Positions 1-7,506 of a DNA stretch of 12,155 bases are shown in pieces. The stretch is from NCBI GenBank assembly GCA_003070825.1, contig QBLP01000032.1, positions 1 through 12,155 on the forward strand, given 5' to 3'. Positions within the stretch are counted from its first letter, which is position 1, and every line of letters begins with the position of its first letter. Below the pieces are notes generated by a model. It saw only the letters and a list, made by a program, of their open reading frames with translations, made no database searches and had not been told where the DNA came from. The stretch comes from Halanaerobium sp. GTDB lineage: Bacteria > Bacillota > Halanaerobiia > Halanaerobiales > Halanaerobiaceae. The translations under genes and the position numbers were made by a program.

Positions 1-287
1 TCCTGTTTTGCATTATCCATTTCAACCTTTATTTTTAGTACCTCGCTCCACTGAATGACACCCACATCATATTTCAACTTTGCATTTTCATATTCCTTTT
101 GATAAAGTTGATATGCGCTCCTTCTAACATCCAGATAACGCTGATTCCTGTAAACATTGAGATATGCTGCAGCAACGTCAAATTTCACATCCTGTTTTAT
201 TGCATTCAACTCAAAAAAACTTACCTTTTCCATTTCTCTGGCAGACTTCAGATTATACTTATCTCTAAAACCGTCAAAAAGATTTGT
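1..287 (-). pseudogene. TolC-family outer-membrane efflux protein, internal fragment
   Basis: Read on the minus strand, bases 287 to 3 encode 95 uninterrupted residues that look like one helical repeat of a TolC/OEP outer-membrane channel protein. The fragment opens with TNLFDGFRDK, the 'LFDGFR' motif typical of the family. It continues with a long amphipathic helix containing DVAAAYLNVYRNQRYLDV and then YDVGVIQWSEVLKIKVEMDN, the usual 'Y..G..s..evL......' turn. TolC proteins form the outer-membrane duct of type I secretion systems and tripartite efflux pumps, so the host should have an outer membrane. The frame has a stop at 290-288 just upstream and no credible start: the only in-frame ATG (233-231) lies inside the repeat and has no ribosome binding site. 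The gene therefore lacks its N-terminal part here and runs off the left edge of the window. Family assignment is fairly firm. Whether this is a true pseudogene or a chimeric join cannot be decided from the sequence. Confidence 0.7.
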
Positions 288-290
288 TTA
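274..290. other. Junction between TolC fragment and membrane-protein gene
   Basis: Two coding sequences on opposite strands meet here and both are cut. On the minus strand, bases 287-276 still encode T-N-L-F of a TolC motif, followed upstream by a stop. On the plus strand, bases 277-285 already encode K-R-F at the start of the first membrane helix of the next gene. About ten A-rich bases (277-287) suit both reading frames, which is what a microhomology join would look like. The plus-strand gene would probably have begun with ATG immediately before this K-R, where TCA (274-276) now stands. That last point is inference. Confidence 0.5.
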
Positions 291-729
291 CTTTACAATT
301 CGTTTTATCCTGGTCCATGTTATAACTTATATTTTTATCGGTGTAGTTTTTATGAACCTGCAGAACTATGCCAGTGCTTTTGTCACCATGGATGCATTTG
401 CTAATTTTCGTTCTCTTGACTCCACAATTGTCCGACTGGCTCCAGTTTTTCAAATTTTTAGGGGAGCTTTTTTCGCCTTTATTTTATATCCTTTCTATAA
501 TACTCTAATTAAAAGTGATTATGCCTGGGTAAAAATGTTTTTTTTGATCTGGGGATTTTCCCTGATTGGATCTGTGGCGCCAATTCCTGGCTCAATTGAA
601 GGAATGATTTATACTAAGATGTCTCTGGTTGAGCATCTGATAGGAATCCCGGAAGTTACTGTCCAAATTTTTGTTTTCAGCTGGTTTTTTGTAAAGTGGG
701 AAAATAGAACTGAAAGAGATTACAGCTAA
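277..729 (+). CDS. Small four-helix integral membrane protein, unknown family, 5' end lost
   Basis: I do not recognise this family. The frame is open from 157, but 157-276 is antisense to the TolC fragment and has no membrane-protein character, so the genuine part begins near 277 (K-R-F-V-Y-F). From there about 150 residues remain with four hydrophobic segments: roughly 283-350 (TIRFILVHVITYIF region), 450-490 (IFRGAFFAFILYPF), 530-580 (MFFLIWGFSLIGSVAPIPG) and 655-695 (VTVQIFVFSWFFV). Distinctive loop residues are PIPGSIEGMIYTK and EHLIGIPEV; no enzyme or transporter motif is visible. The first in-frame ATG (352) would delete helix 1, so it is probably not the native start. Its stop is 15 bp before the yhaO-like ATG, so the two are very likely co-transcribed. 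That makes it a candidate membrane partner of the YhaO/YhaN nuclease. Its promoter and native ribosome binding site appear lost at the junction. Coding status is likely; function is unknown. Confidence 0.6.
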   Translation, partial: KRFVYFTIRFILVHVITYIFIGVVFMNLQNYASAFVTMDAFANFRSLDSTIVRLAPVFQIFRGAFFAFILYPFYNTLIKSDYAWVKMFFLIWGFSLIGSVAPIPGSIEGMIYTKMSLVEHLIGIPEVTVQIFVFSWFFVKWENRTERDYS

Positions 730-744
730 GACTGGAGGAAATTA

Positions 745-2061
745 ATGTCGAAGCCAATTAAATTTATTCATACAGCAGATATTCACCTCGGCAGAGAATT
801 AAGTGTTAATGGTCTAAATCATTCGGAAAATGAAAATTTGTTTAGAAATGCAGGCAAAAGAGCCTTTGAAAACTTAGTTGAACTTGCTGTTAGCAGAGAA
901 GTTGATTTTATTTTAATTGCCGGTGACCTTTATGATCGGGAAGCAAGATCAGTTAAGGCCAGCCGCTTTTTTTTAGAAAAGGCAGAAGAGCTGCAGGAAA
1001 AAGATATTGATCTATTTTTGATCTCCGGCAACCATGATCCCGCGGGAGTTGAAAATGAGATTTTTGAACTCCCGGCAAATGTCCATTACTTTTCCAGTGA
1101 AGAGGTCGAAACTTTTGAGTATCAGAAAGCAGGCAGGCTTGCAGCCAGAATTATCGGGCAGTCCTACAGACAGAAATTTGAATCACGAACCATGTATAAT
1201 TATTACACTGCAGCTGATAATTCTGTTTTTAATATTGGTCTGCTCCACACAGCTCTGACTAAAGATAATAGCCGCTATGTTCCGGTTAACAAAGGAGAGC
1301 TCCTGAGCAAAAAAGAAATTGATTACTGGGCACTCGGGCATATCCATCAGTTTGAACAGCTCAATAAAAAGCCAGCTGTTTATTTTTCTGGAACCCTGCA
1401 GGCCCATAACATTAGTGAAGAGGGGCAGAAAGGAGCAATTCTGGTTGAGGTTGACAGCAATTTAAAGAGCATTGAAGAATTTATTCCGCTGGCTCCAGTT
1501 ATCTACCGGCAGTTAGAAATTGATTTGACAGCAGAAGATTTAAATAATATTAGTCAACTGCAGAGTTTGCTTCAGCAGAGAATTGAAGAGCTGAGAGATA
1601 AAATAAACAGACAGAATAAAAAACAGGAGTTTGCGGCTGAAGCGGTAATAATTCGCCTGCTGCTCAAAGGTAGAACTGAACTGCACCGGCATGTTGAAAA
1701 CAACAGCGAAGAACTGGAAGAGACTCTGCTGGCAGAATTTCGCCGATCTAATTTTAATCAAAGTCCAGGCTGCTGGCTGCATTCAATTATTTTTAGAACA
1801 GCAAAATCCCTACCAGAACTGGCTGAATTGAGAAATAGCAACCCACTATATAAGAATCTAGAAGCTTTAATTAGTGATATTTTAGCTGAGGAAGAATTAA
1901 ATCAGGAGCTGCTGGCAGAATGGGGAGAGATCTGGCAGGGAACTCAGGATCCAGAGGATAGAGAGAACCACAAATTTTATCCTGATCAAAAGCTGCAGCA
2001 GGAAATTATGGCAGAAGCAAAAAGAATTATAATTTCTGAATTAATTGAGGATGGAGATTAA
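745..2061 (+). CDS. yhaO: YhaO-like DNA exonuclease, metallophosphoesterase family (SbcD/Mre11 type)
   Basis: This is a 438-residue calcineurin-like metallophosphoesterase of the SbcD/Mre11/YhaO group, expected to be the Mn2+-dependent nuclease subunit of a DNA-processing complex in the cytoplasm. All metal-binding motifs are present in order: D12-x-H14 in HTADIHLG, G60-D61-x-x-D64, G95-N-H97-D98, H168 in LLHTAL, and G198-H199-x-H201. The phosphoesterase domain fills about residues 1-250. The rest is a Leu/Glu-rich C-terminal region that probably docks on the ATPase coiled coil. Its length is close to that of Bacillus YhaO (about 400 residues). The ATG start is supported by a strong GGAGG at 734-738, six bases upstream. 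The gene follows the membrane protein by 15 bp and abuts the ATPase gene directly (TAA then ATG), so an operon is near certain. The name yhaO is chosen over sbcD because the partner is YhaN-like (transmembrane hairpin, no zinc hook). Confidence 0.9.
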   Translation: MSKPIKFIHTADIHLGRELSVNGLNHSENENLFRNAGKRAFENLVELAVSREVDFILIAGDLYDREARSVKASRFFLEKAEELQEKDIDLFLISGNHDPAGVENEIFELPANVHYFSSEEVETFEYQKAGRLAARIIGQSYRQKFESRTMYNYYTAADNSVFNIGLLHTALTKDNSRYVPVNKGELLSKKEIDYWALGHIHQFEQLNKKPAVYFSGTLQAHNISEEGQKGAILVEVDSNLKSIEEFIPLAPVIYRQLEIDLTAEDLNNISQLQSLLQQRIEELRDKINRQNKKQEFAAEAVIIRLLLKGRTELHRHVENNSEELEETLLAEFRRSNFNQSPGCWLHSIIFRTAKSLPELAELRNSNPLYKNLEALISDILAEEELNQELLAEWGEIWQGTQDPEDRENHKFYPDQKLQQEIMAEAKRIIISELIEDGD

Positions 2062-4701
2062 ATGCATTATAAGAAAATATACATTCGTGATTTTGGAATT
2101 TTCAACAATCAGAATTTAGATGATATTTCAAATAAGCTGGTGGTTATTGGCGGTAAAAATAGAGCCGGCAAAAGCAGTTTTTTAAAGCTTCTCCGCTACT
2201 TACCCTACGGCCTGCCGCAGGATAACTCTATTCCACCTGCTGCCAGCAATTATTATATAGAAGCTGAGCTGGAAAAAGAAAATACCAGTTATAATCTTTC
2301 TTTGGAAGGTTTTTCTAAGCCCCGGGTCTTAGATGAAAAACAGAGAGAACATTCTGCAGTTGAACTTTTTAATCAGCTGGACCAGTTAACTTATCAGCAC
2401 TTATTTAGTATCAGTCTGGATGAACTGCAGCATTTATCTAAAATTGCCGGCGGTAAAAAGAAAGAAAAACGGCTTTATTCAATACTGCTTGGGGCTGGTT
2501 TTTCAGAGCTGGTCAGAGTGCCGGAACTTGCAGATAAATATTATAATAGAGCTGTAGATACGGGTGGTAAGCGCGGTGACCCCTCTGTGGCAGATTTTAA
2601 ACCTTACTATAATCAGATAAGAGAGGCTGAAGATGACCGGGACGAGGCACTTTTAGAGGTTAAAGAGTTTTCTAATAAGAGAGAAGAGTTATTAAAAAAA
2701 CAGAGCAGCCTGCAGAAGCTTAACGAAAAAATTGAGTCTGTTGAAAATGAATACATCTTAATTGACCTCTTAAAAAATAACTATTCTGAACTTCAGGAAA
2801 TAGAAGCGGTTGAGCAGAAGTTGAAAAGAGCCGTCTCTGGTATTTCTTCCAGCAGATCTGTGGAGCCAGATCAAGCAGAAACTAAGACGGAAAATCTTAA
2901 TCAGCAGAAAAAATTAAATGAACTGATAAGTTTTTTTGAACAAAATAAATTAATTAACAAATTTAAGCAGAAAGAAGAAGCATTAAAAGAGAGAATTAAA
3001 AATTATCAATTACAAAAAGAAAAATTAGCTGGTGTAAGACAGCAGCTGCTTTTGGAACTGGAAAGTTTAAATTCCAGCTGGGAGGGAGGTCTGCAGCAGC
3101 TCAATAATATTGAACTTGACCTGATAAAAGAGCAGAAATTAAATCTTAAACTCAAAGATTATGAAAATTTAAATTCAGATCTTGAAAAAATCGAATCACA
3201 AATAAAGAGGCTTAAAAATGATGAGCGGGATCTCAGCCAGGAGCTGGAAGCAGTTGAATTTAGAAAACCTGGAACTGTTTTGAAACAGAGCTATTTAATT
3301 TTAGCTGTTTCAATTTTAACTTTAGGCTCTTCATTTTTAATTAATCTCAATCAGCTGCGATATTTATCGCTGATTATAGCTCTGGCTGCATTTTTCTACT
3401 ACAGCTCCAGTTATAAGACATCCCAGTTAGAAAAAGAAAAAGCTGATAAATTAAAAAAAGAAAAAGAGCTTAAGCAGCGTGAACTTGCTCAACTGGAGCA
3501 GAATTTAGCTAAAAAAACAGAGCTTTTAGAGGAGCTTGAAAAAGAATTGGGCAGTTATGCTCAAATATTAGGAATAAAGGAAGATGAATATCGGTCATTT
3601 TTGGCTTCCTACTACAGAGAAATTAGAGATAAGCAGAGAAGGTATCAGGAACTTAAAAATGAGGAAAAAGTTCACTTCTCAAATAAAGCAGAGCTGCTTA
3701 AAACTCTGCAGGAATTAAAAACAATAATTAAAAATACAGCACAAAACTGTGATTTGGAGTTTAGTGCTGCCGCAGAAGTTGATTTAATCAAAAATCAGCA
3801 GGATCTCTTTGGAGATTTTGAATTAATTAAAGATTTAAAGGCACTGACTGATCAATATCTTACTAAAAAAAATCAACTTAAACACACTCTTAAAGCTTCT
3901 GAGAAAATAAAAAATGCACTCACTGAAATTAATCAAGAACAGAGTTATTATCAGATATTTATTAATTTTTATCAGCAATTTCCCACAGCTGCAGCAGTAG
4001 AAGCAGAAAAAGAGTCGCTTTCTCTAGAGTTGAGTAATTTAAAAGCTGAAAAGGGAAAGCTGGAAGAAAATATCACAACTTTAAAAAATAGAATTAATGA
4101 ATTATCTACTTCTACTAGAATCGAAAAAGCTCAGCAGAAAATTGATCTGGCACAGACAAAACTGGAAAAAAAGGCTCAGGACTACGCTCTGAATCAAAGT
4201 GTTAGTTTTATTTTAAAAAAACTGCGCGCAAAGATGATTGAAAAAGCAGAAGAGGAATTACTAAAACCGGCTTCCAAAATCATGAAGAGAATCAGCAGCG
4301 GTCATTACAGCCAGCTCAAAACAGCTTCTGATCTTGAACAGAGAGATTTTAGAATAATTACAGCAAAAAATAAAGAAGAAAAACAGACTAAGGAGCTGAG
4401 TCAGGGGAGCTTAGAACAGCTGTTTCTGGCAGTTAGATTAAGCAGAATAAAAGAGATTAATCCTCCACTGCCGCTTGTTCTGGATGATTCGCTGGTTAAT
4501 TTTGATCGAAGCCACCTTTATAACACAGCCGAGCTGCTTGCTGAACTTGCCGGGAGCCATCAGATATTTATTTTAAGCTGTCATCCACATTTAATTTCAT
4601 TCATCAGCAGGCTAACAGATTCTGCTCAGTACTGGAAGCTCGATTCGGGCCGTTTTGAATTGAGCAGTGCTCAGCAATTAATTGCTCACCTGAACAATTA
4701 A
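2062..4701 (+). CDS. yhaN: YhaN-like SMC/Rad50-type ATPase with mid-protein transmembrane hairpin
   Basis: This 879-residue ABC-type ATPase of the RecF/SMC/Rad50 class is the predicted ATP-driven partner of the YhaO nuclease. The N-terminal lobe (about 1-175) has a Walker A motif GGKNRAGKSS with K37. Two long charged coiled-coil stretches follow, about 180-400 and 452-735. The C-terminal lobe has the ABC signature LSQGS (779-783), Walker B LPLVLDD (803-809) and a switch histidine region ILSCHPH (837-843). The catalytic position after Walker B is Asp (D809) rather than the usual Glu, which I believe is normal for YhaN proteins. Between the coiled coils, residues 411-428 and 432-450 are two hydrophobic helices with a short loop, so the protein should be anchored in the membrane. 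The only cysteines are C563 and C840, so there is no CxxC zinc hook as in Rad50/SbcC. The ATG follows the yhaO-like stop immediately; GGAG at 2053-2056 lies in the end of that gene. B. subtilis YhaN is of similar size (from memory). Confidence 0.88.
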   Translation: MHYKKIYIRDFGIFNNQNLDDISNKLVVIGGKNRAGKSSFLKLLRYLPYGLPQDNSIPPAASNYYIEAELEKENTSYNLSLEGFSKPRVLDEKQREHSAVELFNQLDQLTYQHLFSISLDELQHLSKIAGGKKKEKRLYSILLGAGFSELVRVPELADKYYNRAVDTGGKRGDPSVADFKPYYNQIREAEDDRDEALLEVKEFSNKREELLKKQSSLQKLNEKIESVENEYILIDLLKNNYSELQEIEAVEQKLKRAVSGISSSRSVEPDQAETKTENLNQQKKLNELISFFEQNKLINKFKQKEEALKERIKNYQLQKEKLAGVRQQLLLELESLNSSWEGGLQQLNNIELDLIKEQKLNLKLKDYENLNSDLEKIESQIKRLKNDERDLSQELEAVEFRKPGTVLKQSYLILAVSILTLGSSFLINLNQLRYLSLIIALAAFFYYSSSYKTSQLEKEKADKLKKEKELKQRELAQLEQNLAKKTELLEELEKELGSYAQILGIKEDEYRSFLASYYREIRDKQRRYQELKNEEKVHFSNKAELLKTLQELKTIIKNTAQNCDLEFSAAAEVDLIKNQQDLFGDFELIKDLKALTDQYLTKKNQLKHTLKASEKIKNALTEINQEQSYYQIFINFYQQFPTAAAVEAEKESLSLELSNLKAEKGKLEENITTLKNRINELSTSTRIEKAQQKIDLAQTKLEKKAQDYALNQSVSFILKKLRAKMIEKAEEELLKPASKIMKRISSGHYSQLKTASDLEQRDFRIITAKNKEEKQTKELSQGSLEQLFLAVRLSRIKEINPPLPLVLDDSLVNFDRSHLYNTAELLAELAGSHQIFILSCHPHLISFISRLTDSAQYWKLDSGRFELSSAQQLIAHLNN

Positions 4702-4718
4702 TTTTATTTTCAATCACT

Positions 4719-4746
4719 TTTAACTGACTCTATTTATTGTTATAAT
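4719..4746 (+). promoter_or_regulatory. Predicted sigma-A promoter of mgtE (extended -10)
   Basis: A perfect TATAAT lies at 4741-4746 and is preceded by TG one base upstream (4738-4739), giving an extended -10 element. The -35 is weak: TTTAAC at 4719-4724 with a 16-bp spacer. Transcription would begin near 4753, giving an untranslated leader of only about 40 bases. That is too short for an M-box riboswitch, which is often found before Mg2+ transport genes. The site lies in the 88-bp gap after the ATPase gene, so mgtE can be expressed separately from the nuclease operon. Confidence 0.6.
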
Positions 4747-4776
4747 GAGGAGTAGAATTTAAGCTTAATTTTATTA

Positions 4777-4784
4777 GTGGGGTG
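4777..4784 (+). promoter_or_regulatory. Ribosome binding site of mgtE
   Basis: GTGGGGTGATT around 4777-4787 pairs with the GGAGGTGAT complement of the 16S 3' end and places the ATG at 4790 at normal spacing. The same GGGGTG-type site fixes the start of the c-di-GMP gene at the other end of the window. Confidence 0.65.
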
Positions 4785-4789
4785 ATTAG

Positions 4790-6139
4790 ATGGAAGAAAA
4801 AATTGATAACATTAAAAATGATATTAATAAATATTTAACTGAAGAAAAAAACATTAAAGAAGAATGGATAGAAGATAATCATCCAGTTGATATTGCAGAA
4901 GCTCTTTCTGAACTTGATGCTTCAGAAATAAATAACTTTACCAAATTGCTGGAAACTGAAGACCTGGCAGACATCTTTGAAGAATCAGAAAAAGAGCTGC
5001 AGATTGACATTTTAAAGTGCAAAAGTTCCGAAGAAATAATTGAGATTTTCTCTCATATGGCAGCTGATGATATTACTGATATCCTGGGTTTACTGCCAAT
5101 TCAAAAAAGAAAAGAACTGCTGCGTCATATGAAGCAGGATGATGCACTGGTAGTAAAAAATCTGCTGGGATATGACAGAGAATCTGCCGGTGGTATTATG
5201 ACCACCGAATATCTTTTATTAAATAAAAATTTAAAAACTACAGAGGCCCTGCAGAAATTAAAGAATATCGCTCCTGATACAGAAATCATTGATACAATTT
5301 TTGTTTCTGATGAAAGCAAAAAACTGGTGGGCAGTGTTGACTTGAGGGATATTTTGAGTTCAGATGATGATAAAAAGTTAGAAGAGTTAATGGATGACAA
5401 CATTATTAAAGTAACCGCTGATGTAGACCAGGAAATTGTTGCCCAGCAGGTTGCTAAGTATGACCTGACAGTAATTCCAGTAATTAATAAAAGTGGAATT
5501 TTAATTGGGATTATTACAGTTGATGATATTATTGACGTTATTGAAGCAGAAAACACCGAGGATTTATATAAGATGCACGGGGTGGATGAAGAAGAAAGTT
5601 CAGATACAAGCTTACTGCAGTCGATTAAAAGCAGGATGCCCTGGATGTTTATAAATCTGGCGACAGCTTTTCTGGCCACTTTTACGGTTGCCATGTTTGA
5701 AGATGTGATTGCTCAGGTTGCTGCTCTAGCTGCGGCAATGCCGATAGTAGCTGGAATGGGTGGAAATGCAGGTACTCAGACTCTTTCTATAGTTATTAGA
5801 GGAATCGCCCTGGGAGAAATTGATTTTAAAGATAACTGGAAACTTTTGTTTAAGGAAGCAGCTGTTGGAATAATTAATGGTGCAGCCACCGGACTGGTTA
5901 CCGGTTTTATTCTCTATTTAATGTACGGTAATTATTATCTAGGACTTATTATCTTTCTGGCAATGATTTTAAACCTCTTAATAGCTGGTATGTTTGGATT
6001 TTTAATTCCACTTTCACTGCAGTCACTGGGGATTGATCCTGCACTGGCTTCAGCTATATTTTTAACTACAGTAACTGATGTCTTCGGATTTTTCGTTTTT
6101 CTGGGACTGGCCAGAAGTTTTTTGGTTTATTTAATTTAA
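4790..6139 (+). CDS. mgtE: MgtE-family magnesium channel
   Basis: This 449-residue MgtE Mg2+ channel/transporter of the inner membrane has the usual family length. An acidic, cytosolic N domain (about 1-135) contains PVDIAEALSELD, DDITDILGLLP and GYDRESAGGIMTTEY. It is followed by a pair of CBS domains (about 136-258; second one with DLTVIPVINKSGILIGIITVDDI). The connecting plug helix follows, then five membrane helices (about 284-303, 305-323, 356-378, 384-406, 420-441). GMGGNAGTQT (322-331) and TVTDVFGF (427-434) are the hallmark pore motifs; D430 matches by motif the Mg2+-binding pore aspartate known as D432 in Thermus MgtE. In the family the N and CBS domains bind Mg2+ and close the channel when cytosolic Mg2+ is high. 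The gene has its own promoter and no metal riboswitch in its short leader, so control may be mainly by this protein-level gating. No terminator hairpin is visible after the stop. Confidence 0.95.
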   Translation: MEEKIDNIKNDINKYLTEEKNIKEEWIEDNHPVDIAEALSELDASEINNFTKLLETEDLADIFEESEKELQIDILKCKSSEEIIEIFSHMAADDITDILGLLPIQKRKELLRHMKQDDALVVKNLLGYDRESAGGIMTTEYLLLNKNLKTTEALQKLKNIAPDTEIIDTIFVSDESKKLVGSVDLRDILSSDDDKKLEELMDDNIIKVTADVDQEIVAQQVAKYDLTVIPVINKSGILIGIITVDDIIDVIEAENTEDLYKMHGVDEEESSDTSLLQSIKSRMPWMFINLATAFLATFTVAMFEDVIAQVAALAAAMPIVAGMGGNAGTQTLSIVIRGIALGEIDFKDNWKLLFKEAAVGIINGAATGLVTGFILYLMYGNYYLGLIIFLAMILNLLIAGMFGFLIPLSLQSLGIDPALASAIFLTTVTDVFGFFVFLGLARSFLVYLI

Positions 6140-6280
6140 GCAGTTATTTTATTAATTGGCAGAATATATCAATGTGTGAATATAGATAATATATAAACTT
6201 TCATTAATTACTGTCGTAAAAGAGGATATTTATCTTAAATCTTGAAATAATATTAGGAGATAAGAAAATAATATATAAAT

Positions 6281-6300
6281 GAGGTGCTAAAACAAAAGTG
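6281..6300 (+). promoter_or_regulatory. Ribosome binding site and GTG start of the PRPP-synthetase-like gene
   Basis: GAGGTG at 6281-6286 is followed by 11 bases and GTG at 6298. There is no in-frame ATG nearby upstream or downstream before conserved sequence begins, so GTG is the best start. The spacing is slightly long. Confidence 0.55.
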
Positions 6301-7449
6301 GAAGAACAAAAGATCACTAAGATACCATTTGGGCAACTGGGAATTATTGTACATGACAGCTGTAAAGAGCTTGGTAAAAAAGTAGATGACTATATTGTTA
6401 AGCGCAGAAGAGAAGAATTTGCCAGCAGCTGCAGTGAATATCATGTAGATGAAATTAAAGATTCATACATTATTGACAGTGAGATAGTTCGCTTTGCTAA
6501 TGGGGAAGCAAAGGGTCAGCTTAAAGAGTCAATTAGAGGAAAAGATATTTATATTTTAGCCGATATTGGCAATTATAATGTAACTTATAATATGTTCGGA
6601 CATGAAAATAGGATGAGTCCTGATGATCATTTTCAGGATGTTAAGCGCTTAATTTCTGCGATTGCGGGTAAAGCGAGAAGAATTCATGTGATTATGCCGC
6701 TTTTATATGAGAGCCGTCAGGATAAAAGAAACAGTAGAGAATCTTTAGACTGTGCAATGGCCCTGCAGGAACTGGAGAATATGGGTGTGGAAAACATCTT
6801 TACCTTTGATGCTCACGAGACAAGAGTGCAGAACGCTATTCCACAGACCGGTTTTGAAAGTTTACATTCTACCTATCAGATCATTAAAGCAATGCACAGA
6901 GTTGATGATCAGATCTGCTTTGATAAGGATGCGATGATGGTTATTTCTCCTGACACAGGGGCAATGGATAGAGCAATCTATTATGCCAGTGTTTTAGGCC
7001 TTGATGTGGGGCTATTTTATAAACGCAGAGACTACAAAAAAATTGTAGACGGCAGAAATCCAATTATTCAGCATGAGTATATGGGAGCAGAAGTAGCAGG
7101 TAAAGATATTTTAATTGTTGATGATATGATTGCCTCAGGTGGTTCAGTTTTTGATATTGCCAGAGAACTTAAAAAGAAAAATGCCCGTAATGTCTATGTT
7201 GCAGTTTCTTTTACTTTCTTTACCAATGGTATTGAAAAGATGAATGAGTACTATGAAAAGGGATATATCACAAAATTATTCTCAACCAATATGACCTATA
7301 TTCCACAGAAATTTAAAGATGCTGAGTGGTTTGAAGAGGTAGATATGTCTAAATTAATTTCACTGCTGATTGATACTGTCAACTATGATGATTCGGTCAG
7401 TCCACTTTTAGATGCTACAAATAAAATTAAAAAGATTTTGGGTAAATAG
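6298..7449 (+). CDS. Divergent ribose-phosphate pyrophosphokinase (PRPP synthetase) homologue
   Basis: This 383-residue protein has the tandem phosphoribosyltransferase folds of PRPP synthetase, which transfers pyrophosphate from ATP to ribose 5-phosphate for nucleotide, His and Trp synthesis. Recognisable family motifs are IVRFANGEAKGQLKESIRGK (63-82, usually 'GRFSDGE'), LLYESRQDKRNSRES (135-149, usually 'Y.RQDRK...RE'), FDAHETRVQ (170-178, usually 'DLHA.Q'), VISPDTGAMDRA (215-226), and the PRPP loop ILIVDDMIASGGS (271-283, usually 'VDD.IDTGGT'). It is about 65 residues longer than the ordinary enzyme, with extra N-terminal sequence, an insert near 95-110 and a longer C-terminus, and several motif positions are changed. 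It may therefore be a specialised or regulatory paralogue rather than the main Prs. A weak promoter-like sequence lies upstream (TTGGCA at 6156, A/T-rich hexamers near 6181-6190). Transcription ends at the hairpin at 7455-7488. Superfamily is certain; activity is inferred. Confidence 0.82.
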   Translation: MEEQKITKIPFGQLGIIVHDSCKELGKKVDDYIVKRRREEFASSCSEYHVDEIKDSYIIDSEIVRFANGEAKGQLKESIRGKDIYILADIGNYNVTYNMFGHENRMSPDDHFQDVKRLISAIAGKARRIHVIMPLLYESRQDKRNSRESLDCAMALQELENMGVENIFTFDAHETRVQNAIPQTGFESLHSTYQIIKAMHRVDDQICFDKDAMMVISPDTGAMDRAIYYASVLGLDVGLFYKRRDYKKIVDGRNPIIQHEYMGAEVAGKDILIVDDMIASGGSVFDIARELKKKNARNVYVAVSFTFFTNGIEKMNEYYEKGYITKLFSTNMTYIPQKFKDAEWFEEVDMSKLISLLIDTVNYDDSVSPLLDATNKIKKILGK

Positions 7450-7454
7450 TTTTT

Positions 7455-7488
7455 AAAGAGAATAATCAGCTGATTATTCTCTTTTTTT
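7455..7488 (+). terminator. Rho-independent terminator after the PRPP-synthetase-like gene
   Basis: A perfect inverted repeat spans 7455-7484, centred on CAG|CTG, with arms AAAGAGAATAATCAG and its exact complement. It merges into a run of seven T (7482-7488). It starts six bases after the stop codon, so it insulates this gene from the ADP-ribosylglycohydrolase gene downstream. Confidence 0.9.
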
Positions 7489-7506
7489 AAGGGTATAAAA
7501 TTTATG

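Noticed and set aside
99..404. 101-codon plus-strand open frame and the 157-276 part of the next frame
   Set aside because: Both are antisense to the recognisable TolC fragment and have no coherent protein character there; only the sequence after about 277 looks genuine.
745..4701. Calling the nuclease pair sbcD/sbcC, or a Gabija/Zorya-like defence system
   Set aside because: The ATPase has the YhaN layout (transmembrane hairpin, no CxxC hook, short length), and no defence-specific domain (TOPRIM, helicase, MotAB) is present.
4702..4789. Possible M-box or other Mg2+ riboswitch before mgtE
   Set aside because: The gap is only 88 bp and the leader after the predicted promoter is about 40 bases, with no complex fold; far too short for an M-box.
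5125..5694. 189-codon open frame on the minus strand
   Set aside because: It is wholly antisense to the CBS and first membrane part of mgtE, has a Ser/Ile-rich composition typical of a reversed frame, and shows no ribosome binding site or family motif.
6156..6190. Promoter for the PRPP-synthetase-like gene (TTGGCA with TATAGA/GATAAT)
   Set aside because: The -35 is good, but the best -10 candidates sit 19 or 23 bp away, outside normal spacing; noted only as possible.
7455..7488. Perfect 30-bp palindrome as an operator or attachment site
   Set aside because: Its position right after a stop codon and the seven-T tract fit a rho-independent terminator fully.
7495..7500. TATAAA as -10 of the ADP-ribosylglycohydrolase gene
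   Set aside because: There is no acceptable -35 (it would fall in the preceding terminator), and the transcript would begin at the ribosome binding site.
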